64,000 nt of DNA from Primulina eburnea (GCF_022965805.1 NC_133116.1:1054001-1118000), one strand, 5' to 3'. Shown: positions 52,022 to 64,000, counted from the first letter of the stretch. Numbers and translations: made by a program. The notes: generated from the letters alone by a model not told the origin.

Positions 52022-53029
52022 ATCCGATGAATTATCGAATTCAGCAGGGAGAAATTTTATAATGGCGGTGAACGAGAGAAAATCGAAAGAATCGCCGTCG
52101 ACAGTGATCCCACCAATCCAATTTGCTGTGCTGACCAAAAGAAAAGAAAAATAGGTTGCATAGCTTAGCTGTGAGGAGGAGATACTTTGCCTTGTTTGTG
52201 AGAAGCTGGACATTAATTTGGGCTTAGCTTAAGAACTATGTCAAGGCCTACTTTTGTTGCTCTTCAATTAAAGACCCACGTAAATAAAGCCCATTAAGGT
52301 TCTTGTCTCCTTATTTTCATACAATAAAAATTGGATCTTTGGTTCAACTTATATTGTATTAATTCAGTTATCCACCAAAATCGATTTAACTGAATTTTTT
52401 TATAGGAATGGGTAGCTGAATTAACCGATTTTTTTTAAATAAAGTATAAAAAATTAATAATTATATGAAATTTTTATTATAATAAAAAAATTATACCTAA
52501 TTTTTTTATTTATAATATTTATTAAAAAAAGCCCTAGAATTATACGGGTTTCAACCTGAATTTTTTTTAAAGGAAAAATGGTTTCATCTGAACGACACCG
52601 TTTAGACATACTTTTTTAAAAACCCTAACCCCTCGTCATTCTACTTTCTTCTCGAACCCTACGTTCTCCTCCTTGCCCCATAAGAGGTTGGTATTTTTGC
52701 ATTTGCCCGTTCAATTCTTCTTCTGAATTACTTGATCCCTTTTTGTCATCTGTTTTTGTGAGATACAGCGTTAAAATTCAAGTCTTTCTCAAACAAGTGC
52801 TAGATATTTTGATTGTGAGATAGGTCTCATTAAATTTATTATTCGTGCTTTGAAAATGCTGACACACTTCATGTGAATATACCTGTTGTGTCTGACCCGA
52901 AAACTGATTAGTTTGTTCTTGCTGGTCCATGGTACTGATTTAAAACGTTCGCAATCGCAGGGAGTATATTTTTTTTCCGTTGACTGTACAACCAATAGGT
53001 AGTGTTCTTTACTGTGAAATAGAGGAACC
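52022..53029. promoter_or_regulatory. Divergent intergenic region between the DNL gene and RLP24, with telo-box
   Basis: The two genes point away from each other across about 1 kb. AAACCCTAA (a telo-box) at 52620-52628 is a motif typical of promoters of plant ribosomal and ribosome-biogenesis genes, which fits RLP24 on the right. The leader of RLP24 probably has an intron, since the ATG is 400 bp downstream. The core promoters were not located. Confidence 0.55.
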
Positions 53030-54281
53030 ATGAGGTTGGAGAAGTGTTGGTTTTGTTCTTCTACTGTTTATCCTGGGCACGGGATTCAGTATGTTCGAAA
53101 TGATGCTAAGGTTAGAGTTTTCATCCTACCTATTTCTCTCTGTATAGTTTGTTTGTTGCCAAAATTGTGGTTAAACTTGATTAAAATTTGGAGTGACTCA
53201 TGGAAGATCATATCTATTAAAAATTTCATCTTTAATTTGGTTATTTGTCTCACAGTTTCACTTATGTGAAGCGTTATTAATCTCTGATGTATTTGTTTTG
53301 CTGGAATGGATCGATTGGCAGGATAATGATTGTTTTCACCTGTCTGTGAAATTGTAGATTTCTAAAATGGGAAGTGCTTGAGCGTGAGGGGAATTTTGAT
53401 TACGAATTTGATATAGTTTTTATTATAATGTTTTCCTTTGATGAGAAGGCATAACTGTTATCACATTGCTTTATCTTGTTTAGTAGGCTGACATATGCAG
53501 CTAAGCTTTTGGGGATTTTGTTACAGTAATTGTACTCTGGTATGATGATCAATCAAATTTTGATTCTCAAATGTATATGAAAGAAGATTCCGTGCTTTCA
53601 CTCAAAACTTGGTTACATCTAGTGTTTATTTTTAGTTTTTGTAAAATTTGAGTCCATAAATGGCCAACCTTTTGGTTATGCAGATCTTTAGGTTTTGTCG
53701 TTCTAAATGCCACAAAAACTTCAAGATGAAGAGGAACCCTCGTAAAGTAAAATGGACCAAGGCTTACAGACGGCTACATGGCAAGGACATGACTCAGGTT
53801 AGAATTGTCATCACTGTTCATTCATATCCTACTCGATTCAACTGCGACAAGCTAATATCTCTCTTTGGTGTTGTTTGAACTTATAAGGATTCAACATTTG
53901 AATTTGAGAGGAAACGCAATAGGCCCGAGAGATATGATAGGAATGTGACAGAAAATACTCTCAAGGCTATCAAGAAAATCGATAAAGTCAGAATTGATAG
54001 GGAAGCAAGGCACCACGCCAAGAGGTTCTTCCTTGCCAACCATTGAATGTTTTTGTTTTACGTCAATTTATATTTAATGGTTATTGACATGTATTACAAC
54101 TTTGAACAGAATGAAGGGAAAGAAGGCCCAGTTGCAGAGAGAGGCGTCAAGGGAACTGGAACAGAGCATTCACATGGTCAAAGCGCCTGCTGTTCTCCAG
54201 CAAGATCCCTCACTCACATTACCAAAGATCAAGGTCCAAGTTTCTCAACAGAAAACCGAGGACAATCGCATGGAGGAATAA
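53030..54281 (+). CDS. RLP24: Ribosome biogenesis protein RLP24 (eL24-like)
   Basis: Four exons: 53030-53110, 53684-53797, 53888-54024, 54110-54281, phases consistent, giving 167 residues. [20 protein letters not shown] is the zinc-ribbon start with the CxxC pair; the second pair is in [20 protein letters not shown]. Then [13 protein letters not shown], the [13 protein letters not shown] block and a Lys/Gln-rich tail. RLP24 takes the place of eL24 in the nucleolar pre-60S particle and is removed by the AAA ATPase in the cytoplasm. The tail beyond residue 120 (rather than an eL24-type end) and the RNRPERYDR stretch favour RLP24 over ribosomal eL24. All splice sites are canonical. Confidence 0.92.
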
Positions 54282-54587
54282 TTGAATTATGCTGGCTCTC
54301 TATCTTTTTACTTATCAGATTTCCTGTTTTATGAGTGTAACGAAACTGAATCTTCCATTGAACTCTGATAATTCGATCCTTAATTATGGCTATTTGGATA
54401 TTTTGTATTACAGTGTGCGCTGGGTGTTAATAGAGTGGATTAAAAAAATATGTTAACCAAAATAGGAAAACCAAGCACACTACATTGATTTCTCTAACGA
54501 GTTATGCACGAGGTTATTCAGTAATAAGGCTAAAGCTTCAAGTTCATATGTATTCTGCATTTCATTTTTGCTTTTCCATACACATAA

Positions 54588-56680
54588 TTATGACGCTCGA
54601 GTCAAATGATGGGATTGCTCTATCTTCAGTCTCTCCCTGTACTCTTTCAGTTCTCTCTGATACCTTTCTTTGTCCTGGACTCCATAGCTTTGGTAAATCT
54701 GTGTTACAATTATACATATGATGCAAATGAATACACAGGGGACTCGGGAAATATACTTTATACAACAGTAATTAAAGTATATATTGCATCTGATACCAAA
54801 TCATATATATAGATGGCCATATAGTCGTACCATTCTTTCATCAGAGGAGAGCTTGTTCCATGACTCCCCTATCATCTTTGTGAACTCCCTCTCTCTATTC
54901 GGGTATAGAGATTTCAGATGTGAATGCCTTTCTGCAAAAAAGAAGTTGTACCCGCTCCTGTTGGGTTTCGGACGGCCCGGATCTCCTGATCTTCTTCGTC
55001 TCCTCCGACCTATTTGGTTAAGCTGTTGGGTGTAGGATATGATAGTGTTGCAGGGTCGAGGAGTCAACACAGAATTACCAACAGGACAACTTGGATGATA
55101 GAGCACACCATTTAGTGTCTCCTCCCCAACTTTGATTGAAACCAGGTATCCACAATCAAATTTTCCATCAATTGTTCCCATGGCTTGGAAAGAGGAACTT
55201 GCTGTGGAGGAAATAATTAGTTACACAAGATGTATTTGTGGGATTTGTTTTCATGCTATAGGATAAAATAATTAAATCATATACATTATTGTTATAAAAT
55301 ATATTTTTCGAATATATAATGTAAGTTTCGATTAAAAAAATATCTGATAAAGATGACGGTCATATTCAACTTGTATACGACCAGCGTGTTAATCCTCTGT
55401 TCATTAGGCCAGTTTGAATCGGGCCGGGCTGATAGTGAAATTTAATCATATTGGGTGTGGACGACGTTAGCAATGATCATGAACTATATCCACATCAAAT
55501 ACGGAAATCATATTAGATTTAAGACTACATATAGCATAAACTAATTAAAAAAGAAAAAAAAATTTTCATATGTAGCCAACTTTAGCAGTACCCACAGAAT
55601 ATGAAACAATAACGTTTGTGGCAGAGAAATTAATTAAAAGATTTGTGGTTCCTATGTTATTTATTATCATCAACTTAGCGCTTCAATTAATGATTCCCTA
55701 CGCTTCTATAGGTCCAAGATTTTCCTCTGCAGGCAATATGCAAGGACAAAAGTTTTTCTTACAAATATACATACGCATGCAATTCAAACAAATATATCTC
55801 ATATTTCAAAATAAAATAAATATATCCCACTTCCCAAAAAAGTTGAATCAGTAATATATTGATTACGATTTCATGCTTCTTTTGGGTCCAATATCCATAA
55901 TATGATTCACCACTGAAGAACAAGTAACAAAACTAATTAAACTTGAGAAACAAAAAATAGTGATTTTAATTTTTACCTGTTTGAGCAAGAATGGAACCTT
56001 GAAGCCTGAAGAAGTAAACCAGCTCGTAGCGATGGAGAAGAGTGAAATAATGTTTCCTTAATGCGTATGAAGAGCTGGTGGCCGTTGCCGAGAAATCGAA
56101 GACTGAACTAATTTCTCTCCATTTCTTCTCCGTCACCACCTTTTTCCCGGACAAAATCATTAAAAATTTAAAGAAGATAACTAAAAAATGTCTCTTGCAT
56201 ATAAACTTTTGTATTACTATGAAATGTTTTTAATAATCAGACCTTATCGTAGCCGCCTCTTTTAGTGACCTCCAAATATAGTACATGCAGATTCAACCCC
56301 TTCCCTCCAATCACAGGAACCCTTCCAAAAAAAAAATATAGATATATATTACACTTACGAGCAGATTTTCTCACTTTCATTTCATCAAATCATGTTCTGA
56401 ACTAGATATAGTTTTGGGTCGTTTGCTGGAAAAATGTGACCACAAAAATTGTTGGTACTGTGAAAATCTTGTTTTAAATTTCATGTCATCGCTTTTGTTT
56501 TTTGCTGGAAAAAAAGGGTACGTACGTAAATTTGGAGCCCAGAGAGTTGTGGAAGCTTTGAAGAGTGTTCAAGAACAGTATATGATCCTTGACAACATCT
56601 TCATGGGAGGCTAAAGCAACAGGATAAGGCTTTCCCTGAACTTCATTGAAGCCAAGAATCGCTGTTTCGGGAGACATCAT
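54588..56680 (-). CDS. ARID-HMG DNA-binding protein (HMGB9/10/15-like)
   Basis: Five exons: 56526-56680, 56243-56321, 55977-56139, 54831-55183, 54588-54698, giving 286 residues. The ARID domain is in YPVALASHEDVVKDHILFLN, FHNSLGSKF, VPVIGGKGLNLHVLYLEVTK, RGGYDKVVTEKKWREISSVF and YALRKHYFTLLHRYE. A middle segment MGTIDGKFDCGYLVSIKVGE is family-conserved. The HMG box follows a basic patch (RRRRRR): SGYNFFFAERHSHLKSLYPN, FTKMIGESWNKLSSDERM and YQSYGVQDKERYQ. These nuclear proteins bind AT-rich DNA and act in pollen and stress gene control. The exon 4 acceptor is taken as TTTCCAAG at 55184, because the upstream CACAG would lead to a stop in the wrong phase. The first ATG is at 56680. Confidence 0.9.
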
Positions 56681-59600
56681 TCGCCGTCGCAATTCGCAAG
56701 GCAGCGGAACAATAATCGCCGGAGAATATAGAATAAAATACAAAACAATATTAGCGTAATGATTAGGAAATGGGTTGTTGGCGGGGAAGGATGAGTAAAT
56801 GTAGAGGGAGAGAGGGGGCTTAAAGTAGGGTGAGAGGTGACAAAATTTGGTAGTGATAATAATGCTTAAAGCTAGAGATGACTACACGTAGGGGCACTAC
56901 TCCATGATAAAATCAAGTGCTCAAATTTAGCCACATATATGTGAGATCTACTAATTTTTTTAAAATCACATATGTGTGTCAATCTTGTTCATCCAAACCA
57001 TGTGGGACAGTGCCCACACATGTAGCATCGAATCAACCGTATCCAAGATGGATTGTCATTAATTTAGGGTTTTAGGACATCTGATTTACGATTTATTCCA
57101 TTCTATCTATGTGGACATTGCCTCTGTGATAGGATTGATGGCCAAGATTTGCTCATGCATAATATGACCCACTTTTTTTTTTGAAATTGTATGTGTGGCA
57201 AGATCTTACCCGTTGAAATGAAGTGAAAATACTACTCACATAGATAGGATCTCATCTATCCTGATTTACTATTGTATATATTTAATTTGTTGTTCAGGAT
57301 ACTTGCCGGTCTGTATTTTATAAAATACTTCCTCTTGTCCAATTTTCACATTTAGTAATATATTTTTTCCTAATGAATTTTATTAACTAAGTTTTGAACA
57401 ACATACGGTTTGTTTATAATTATTCTTCAATATTTTGTGTTAAAAACAAAGCAAAAACTTGTGTGAAACGGTCTCACGGTTCGTATTTTGTGAGACAGAT
57501 ATCTTATTTGGGTCATCCATGAAAAAAAATATTACTTTTTATGTTAAGGGTATTAATTATTATTATGAATATCAGTAGGGTTAACTTGTCTCACAGATAA
57601 AGATTCGTTAGATCATCTCACAAGAGACCTACTCTAAAAACAAATAACAATATATTTTAGAACGATGCAATATATTTTTCACAATATTGTGACGACTCTT
57701 ATTGCTTGTACCCACAATTTTGCAAATCGTTTGTTTTTTATTGATTTATTATATAACTATACAGTAATATTTTTTAGATTTCATTATTCATAATTATAAT
57801 TTCTGTATTTTTTATAGTTTGAGAAAAATTTCAAAACAAATTATTTTGATGATTGCATTTAATTAAATTGGATACAAGTTGAGAACCGTATTTAATGGAT
57901 AGAACTTCAAATCTCAATGTATTTGCTCCGTTTAGCTCTATATATAGACATTAATTTGAACATAGGGGAAGAAGAGCTCTAAAGCTATAAATTACAATCA
58001 TCAATTCCTATGTATATATATATTCGATTCGTACGTGAGTCAATTCGGTTATCTGAATTGTATTCAGGTCACATTTAAGCTTATTTTATATTAAAATTTA
58101 ATCCTATCTCCCTGGTCTGGATCCCAGCGAGTCTCATTCATGAACAGATCATACTAGGTTCATAAAATTATTCGCAGAAATAAATTTATCATTCATTTTG
58201 TCGGATAGACTGAGTCTATCGAAGCTGAAACTCGTTCTTATTCCATATATATTAATAATCGAATTGGAATTTTTTTTATACAACCGGGTGCAAGGATTTT
58301 CTATATATCTCACTGAACAAAAAGCACGAATGAGATTTATGGAACTATATTTTATAGCTTGTAGTCGATGGGCCAACTTTATTTCTATACATTAAACTCC
58401 ATTATATGCGATCTAATGGTGGAGAAAAAAAAAATTTAAGTGTTTGAAGATATAAGCATTGGATTACATGATACAATACACGTAATTAACAAAAAAAATT
58501 ACCATTTTGATCGTATTTATTTATTTATTTTTCTATTTAGTCACTAAGCTATCACATTTCAAAATTAATCATGAGCTTGTTTATAGCAATTTTAATATTT
58601 CTTCATTGGGGCTGTTTATGTTTTAACAGTGTAACAACACCACGTCAACCCTGTATTGATTTCGCATAAGTTTTACGTCAAAAAATTATTAAAATGATGA
58701 CAAAACAACGGACTAAAGCTAAAATTTAATGACGTGGAGTACAAAAATACAAAATTTTATAGCAATTTTAATTTTTTTTTTTTTTTGGAAAGGTATTCTG
58801 TATGAATCTTTAATCAATATGATGTTAAGAGAAAAGCGTAAGTAGATGCAATTACAGGGAAAGATGTCGTACCTTCAATTTCCCGACTAAATTGATTTAG
58901 GACACCTGCAGCTAAATCCAAACATTTATCACCCACCAATATTAGACGTAGCATCATCAGATGTATTGGCATAATATTTAAGTACTTCAGCTATAGATAA
59001 TAGATCCTGAGACATAGGTGGTGGTGTCTGACAGAAATGTGATTGGAGGAAGAAGAGTATCTATCAGCTATGGCAGAATAAGATTCTTTTATATGTGTGT
59101 TTGGACTTGGGCTTGGAGGGTGATCACATCGGACAGCTATTTTTGGGCCCCTCAGCCCAATTCTCACTCAAGCTAATCTCCGAGGTCTGATGAACCGATA
59201 TGAACTCCTGCCCCGGGTACCTAAGTTGGGCTGACTAAGCTTTTTTTGGGCTGTCGGATCAAGCTTTGTGGTTTTGTACATTCTACAGGTTTATTCTGTG
59301 TGCTTTAACACTCCTAGTATACGAATATTATTTTGCATTGCCTCATATTCTTTTGTAAATGGCTTTATTCAGAAAACCTTTGTGTGGATTCAGGAGACGG
59401 AAGAAATTTGATATTTTTATGAGATCAAACTTGAATTGTTAGAAAATGATGTTCTTTGTTATACCCTGAATGACTAATCGTGCCATGTGTGGATTTTAGG
59501 TGAAGGATCTGTAACTCGGGCATGGGGACAAGGAAATGAATCAGGCATTTTCACAAAAAAAATCAGATTGTACATAACTCGCATGTTTAACACAGAGTCG

Positions 59601-60611
59601 GAGTAATCCAGATTGGCCAATGCGAGTTTGAAGGATAAGAAGGCGATGTTTCAATGCTTCCATCCTTGAAATTATAGACACCAACATCTTGGTATCCAGC
59701 AACATAATCATAATTCGCCCCCGAATAATCAGTGTGTGCAATAAGTCGATGAATGGAAAGATTAAGTAAATGATTCTTGTAGGAGGCCGTTCTAAAGCAA
59801 TAAATGAGAAGCGAATGAGTTTAAATATTGAAAATAGAATAAGGAAAACGGATGCATATTTACTATGCATACACCAACTTATATGCAATAAAAGCAATTA
59901 ATTTATGGCATTATTAGAAGTGGGAGTTTAAACTTTAAAAGTTGGAGCAGTTGGCTGTTATTAATATTTCTGATGATCTGAAACAAAAAAGATAAGAAGA
60001 GTGCCCAGGACGTGGGTGTGATGAATGCGACATATCACTCGACAAAAAGGGATTTTTCTTTTATTTTTCATTTTCTGGGGTTCTTTGGAAAAGAGGATGA
60101 ACTGAGAGAACGATGCTATGCATATTCCAAGCAATAGTTATTTTTTAAAACAGGAAAAATATATTTGTTTTGGTTAGTTTATTGACTCGTTTATTTTGGT
60201 ATTGATGTACTAAATTTTGATATTTTGTCTTATTTCGTTCTAATTGTTGACATTATGATATATAAAAAAGTGTAATTTGTACTCAATTTTGGACATTTTG
60301 GGTAATCTTCTGGACCATGAGTTTTAGATGGATCTCGAATTAAACATTTATCTCATATTCAAATAGAATTCCAAAAACTAATGTCAACATCAACGTCCGC
60401 AAAAATAAAATATATAAATTTATCGTTAACATGATCTAAAATAAAAAAAATACATGTAAATTAAAGTACTAAGAATGCAAATTGGCTTTAACATGAACTT
60501 AAATGAAAAAAAAAGCATATAAATTATATATAGTACAAAAAAGGGAATTCATTATTAATATGATAAAAAATAAAAATATTTACAAGATTAAAAATATAAT
60601 TATCTCAAAAT
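56681..60611. other. Gene-poor stretch with a MULE-type MITE
   Basis: Left end is the ARID-HMG promoter. The MITE lies at 57450-57634. Open frames near 58198-58395 and 59541-59897 (-) have no recognised similarity and were left out. Region 58860-59300 is less AT-rich than its surroundings and might be an exon relic; I could not assign it. Confidence 0.45.
57450..57634 (-). mobile_element. 185-bp MULE-type MITE, copy 3
   Basis: Same family as the copies at 16576 and 18445 but in reverse orientation, from AGCAAAAACTTGTGTG to GAGACCTACTC. The 9-bp direct repeat TAAAAACAA lies on both sides (57441-57449 and 57635-57643). More diverged in the middle than the first two copies. Confidence 0.85.
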
Positions 60612-61134
60612 TAGGCATGGTTCAGTACGGCATACTGATTTTTCCAAATAATACCGTATATCGTACCAAAAAAATGAATACCGATATCATACCAAAATTT
60701 CGGTATAACGTCATGTTGGTATACCGAAATTTCGGTATGACATAAATTACATACCGTTCTTACTAAAAAACTTCGGTATAACGAAATTTTGGTACAGTAT
60801 CGATACAATACGGTATATACCGAAAATTTTAAAAAAATTTGAGTTATTCTCATCACAAAAAAGCTAAAAAGCCCAATATAAAAAATAGAATTTAAATAGT
60901 AAGTTAGCTCCACAACATTATATTATAATTTTTAAAATATATAAGAAAAATTATGTATTTCGCTATATAAAAAAATTTCGGTACCGAAATACCGAAAATT
61001 TTTGTATTCCATACCGATACCGAAAATGATACCATATCGAAATATTCGGTATACCGTTAAATTCGATCTATACGCTATTTTACGGTACAGTAAGTACGGT
61101 ATATTGGAATGATCGATATTTTTTCCCACCCCTA
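60612..61134. mobile_element. 523-bp hAT-type MITE, 8-bp target duplication
   Basis: CTCAAAAT flanks the element on both sides (60604-60611 and 61135-61142). Termini are TAGGCATGG (left) and TAGGGGTGG (right, complement strand). The interior is packed with the motif TTCGGTATACCG and its shorter forms in both directions, so the element is highly self-complementary. No transposase. The 8-bp duplication and TAGGGGTGG-like ends are typical of the hAT superfamily. Confidence 0.85.
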
Positions 61135-62134
61135 CTCAAAATCACTACTAATTACTTTGAAATGTGAAGGTTTAAAAGAGCTTGTTTTTATTATTTGCTT
61201 TGTGTTTTAGGATATTGAATTTTTCTTTACCAACCTTAATTTTTTTTTTTGTCGTGAAAAAATAGTGGTGATTTTGAAGCTCCGAATGAATAAGGTACAA
61301 TAAATATACCTAGGATGCGCTACCTTTTTATATATACTTCGGTGGTGGAAGCATAGACATCCCCCACTAAATTAATCTTGTACTCGAAAAGTAACAACCG
61401 ACTTGGCATGGACTTACACCAATAATAAAAGAAAAAGCAATGGAAGATCTATTGCGCCAAAAGGGAAAAAACAATGGCAAAAAGTTTCCAGTTAATATCG
61501 TGTATATCTTGTTCGCCAACCGTGTCCATATCCATATCCATCAATGAAGTGACATTCACATATTTGATATGATAAAAATATATCAAAATATTATATCCAA
61601 TAGATGAATGTCATCTCATTAATAGACACGAAAATTAAAATAGATCAGCATAACAAAACTATATATATACACATATTTCGTGAATTAGGGCCTAGCTACT
61701 ATAAATGGAAAAACAAAAATGAAACAAAATTATAGCCAACTTATATTTAATGTGATGCAAAAACATGTGGTAGTGTGTGTTCACTTTCGAGATCTTATAC
61801 TCTCGAAGATTTGAACACATTTCGAATCAATTTTGCCCAGAGATGTTTGTATGTCCCAAATTATTTTTGGCACTCGGTTGGTTCTTAGCATCTTTTATTG
61901 TATGAGTAATAATAATTTTTTAAAAGAATTTTTGTTTCATTCCACTTTATTAATACATTTTACACATAAAATTATATACATAAACACAAATAATAATTTC
62001 TTATTTAAATTGTTTGATGTAATTCCTATTATTATATCTTATATAATTTATAAAGTGAATTAATATATTAAGGATTTCAATAAATTATGGGGAAAAAAAT
62101 AGAACGTCGGCTGTGTATTAATGCCATCAAATGT
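61135..62134. other. Gene-free stretch
   Basis: AT-rich sequence with no supported feature. A short open frame at 61833-62063 is not credible. Confidence 0.5.
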
Positions 62135-62380
62135 GCTCGCATGGGCTTAGCTCAGTTGGTCAGCAGTAGTAAATCTTGGAACAATGACCAGGGATCGAGT
62201 CTCGCAAGCGATAGTGTGGGAGTTAAATTCCCTCCAATGAGGGGGAGCTCCTTGTGCACGGCATAGCATAAGGTCTAGCAGTTGTTGGTTGGCTGAGTCA
62301 CTATGATTTATCTCCTCTCACATTCCTGTCGGGCCGGAAGTAAGAGGCGTATAAGGTGAGCGATTTAACTTTTTGAAACA
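62135..62380 (+). mobile_element. tRNA-derived SINE with 18-bp target duplication
   Basis: A perfect direct repeat, ATTAATGCCATCAAATGT, flanks the element at 62117-62134 and 62381-62398. The 5' part looks like a tRNA: GGCTTAGCTCAGTTGGT (box A region) and, about 40 bases on, GGGATCGAGTCTC (box B region). The body is 246 bp and ends in a short T-rich and A-rich tail (TTTTTGAAACA). A perfect long duplication implies LINE-type insertion that is fairly recent. Confidence 0.88.
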
Positions 62381-62398
62381 ATTAATGCCATCAAATGT

Positions 62399-63387
62399 CA
62401 AGTCATGTGACTCATGAGAGGCCACAAATCGTGACAGGTGCGATTGAGTTAGATTTTACAACACAACGGCCTTTTTGCCAAATGGGAATAAACAGCAACT
62501 CACCTTTACCATTCGATCCAGCTTTTATTATCTCCGCCTCGCCCCCCATCGTATTACTTTTTATACATGCATTTAATTAATACATAAAATAACAATATTA
62601 TTTTTCGTATTTTTTATATTTATAAATTATAAAAAATTATAATTTACAACCTTATGTCATTATTCAAATTAAACATATTACTATTTATCAATTACTGTTA
62701 GACATTCCACTCAAATAATTAATAATCACATCACTTTTATTATATTCAATCTTAACTATCCAAGTAACGAACGACAGATATGTGAAACGATCTCAGAGAG
62801 TTTTATTATATCAAGTTGTATTAGAATTTTATATAAAAAAATTAATATATGAGACAATCTCATAATTTTTTTTTTTTATTTTAATTGTCTTAGGATTAGA
62901 CCGAGAAATAATCATCATACAATATAAAACTGAATCTCATACTATTACAAAAGTAATAATTAGATTAATTTTTTTTCGCCAAATATAGTTTATTTTAAAA
63001 GAACGTGATAGTGAAAGTATGTATTACATCATAAAAAATACATTAAATACATTTAATATTATCTTTTCTATTTTTTTATCATCCTATTTCTATCATTAAA
63101 TATATTAATTATTTGTAACAATTTTTTGTGTTCTACAATTAATTAATAAAAATAATTGATTTTTTAAAAATAAATTTATTAATATATATGTGAAATACAC
63201 AAATCTAAATATACGATATATAATATAGGAAAATAAATATATACGTTTGTGTATTGAATGGCAGCAGTAAAGTGATGAGTTTTAATGCTTGTATTTCATT
63301 CAATAATAGATTTAAACTCACAATCTGACCAAAACAATTCGAGTTTTGTCTTTTATCTGATTTCAATATGTGAATTGAGTTTATGCA
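62399..63387. other. Gene-free stretch
   Basis: AT-rich. A possible fragment related to the MULE-type MITE ends (GTGAAACGATCTCA, GAGACAATCTCAT) lies near 62780-62860 but is too short to call. Confidence 0.4.
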
Positions 63388-63894
63388 TTTCTAGATTTGG
63401 TTCGTTATTCCAGATTAAAGTGTGTTGTCTCAGTATGTTCACAAACCTCAGCAGATCATTTATGGAAACCGCTTAGCCCTAACTTATTTCGGCTAGATGT
63501 TGATGCGGAGTTCGATATCAAGCGTAATAAATTTAGTGTGAGAGCGATAATTAGATATTCACGAGAAGTAACTAGAGGTGCACATGCTCTTATCATCTGT
63601 AATTCTGATAGTCATGTCCTTGCAGCTGAAATCCTGGCTATTCGTTGTGGTATAGATCTTTGACTACAGATGAGTGTTTCATCTGTTTGTATTTATTCTG
63701 ACTCCAAGGAGGCGGTTCATGTAGTTCTCAGCTCAGATTTGGACACTGGTCCTTGTGGTGCATTGGCTCTTAAAGTTAATTCTATGTTCCTAGTGAATCA
63801 TTTTGTTTCGATCAAGCATATGTATCGTTCGGCCAATTTTGTGGCACACTTTCTTGCTCATAGAACATTCAATAGCTCTTCTAATTTACTTTGA
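63388..63894 (+). pseudogene. RNase H domain fragment from a LINE (RVT_3)
   Basis: Translated pieces read FRLDVDAEFDIKRNKFSVRA, then ALIICNSDSHVLAAEILAIR, CIYSDSKEAVHVVLS and SANFVAHFLAHRTF, the order of the type I RNase H domain found at the end of plant L1-type ORF2. The motifs are the first Asp in VDA, the Glu in AAE, the second Asp in YSDSKE, and the terminal helix. A TGA separates the two halves (about 63661-63663), and the start of the domain is frame-broken. It is followed by AT-rich sequence and a short A run (about 63976-63985), as in a LINE 3' end. The RT and endonuclease domains are absent. Confidence 0.75.
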
Positions 63895-64000
63895 CAAGAT
63901 AAAAATATTCTATCTTGGCTTTTTAGTATTGTAACTCGGGACTTACCGATTTGATGTTATAAATGTTTACTTTTAAAAAAAAAATCTATTGAAGCATCAA

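Noticed and set aside
58198..58395. Region that looked like an organelle-DNA insertion
   Set aside because: No plastid or mitochondrial gene could be recognised in any frame.
59541..59897. 118-codon hydrophobic minus frame
   Set aside because: No homology recognised, AT-rich hydrophobic composition expected by chance, no promoter or splice evidence.
62144..62230. Possible genuine tRNA gene
   Set aside because: The tRNA-like head cannot form a complete cloverleaf by eye and sits inside an 18-bp duplicated insertion, so a SINE explains it better.

Overview
The window is plant nuclear DNA. Coding islands are split by short introns with GT-AG borders in an AT-rich background full of microsatellites, MITEs, a tRNA-derived SINE and a LINE remnant. 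The gene families point to a eudicot: BOI-type RING ligase, ATL RING-H2, UPF0496, LARP1c, ARID-HMG, alpha-expansin, and the MO1-like and CAD/mannitol dehydrogenase families. An asterid of the order Lamiales is my guess from the look of one MITE family, and is not proven. All gene structures were assembled by eye from splice signals, reading phase and family conservation. Layout: 1-1217 (+) is the 3' half of a BOI-related RING E3 ligase. 1639-2426 is a MITE with TAA target duplication and internal GC-rich tandem repeats. 5038-6259 (-) is a DUF1295/steroid-5-alpha-reductase-like membrane protein with a 2-nt lesion in exon 1. 8550-8951 (-) is a small basic protein, possibly mitoribosomal. 12852-16026 (-) is LARP1c. 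18987-20877 (+) is a CAD/mannitol-type alcohol dehydrogenase. 24027-25303 (+) is a UPF0496 protein. 25490-27551 (-) is a decayed ABITRAM/Simiate-like gene. 28287-29249 (-) is an alpha-expansin. 31186-33461 (-) is an intact FAD monooxygenase, followed at 34215-35683 by a decayed tandem copy carrying a small transposon in an exon. 36270-37959 (-) is a broken Alba-like gene. 40816-41220 (-) is an ATL23-like RING-H2 protein. 44976-49773 (+) is a 14-exon MFS transporter with a one-base insertion. 50357-52021 (-) is a DNL zinc-finger chaperone-escort protein. 53030-54281 (+) is RLP24. 54588-56680 (-) is an ARID-HMG protein. Beyond 57 kb there are mainly transposon relics: a MULE-type MITE, a hAT-type MITE, a SINE and an RNase H fragment of a LINE. 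The genes do not form a pathway; this is an ordinary plant gene neighbourhood. The monooxygenase pair is the only tandem family. DNL/HEP2-like and RLP24 are divergent neighbours about 1 kb apart. The main points of interest are the mobile elements, for several of which exact termini and target-site duplications can be read, and the high share of loci (five) with reading-frame lesions. I found no convincing undescribed molecular system.
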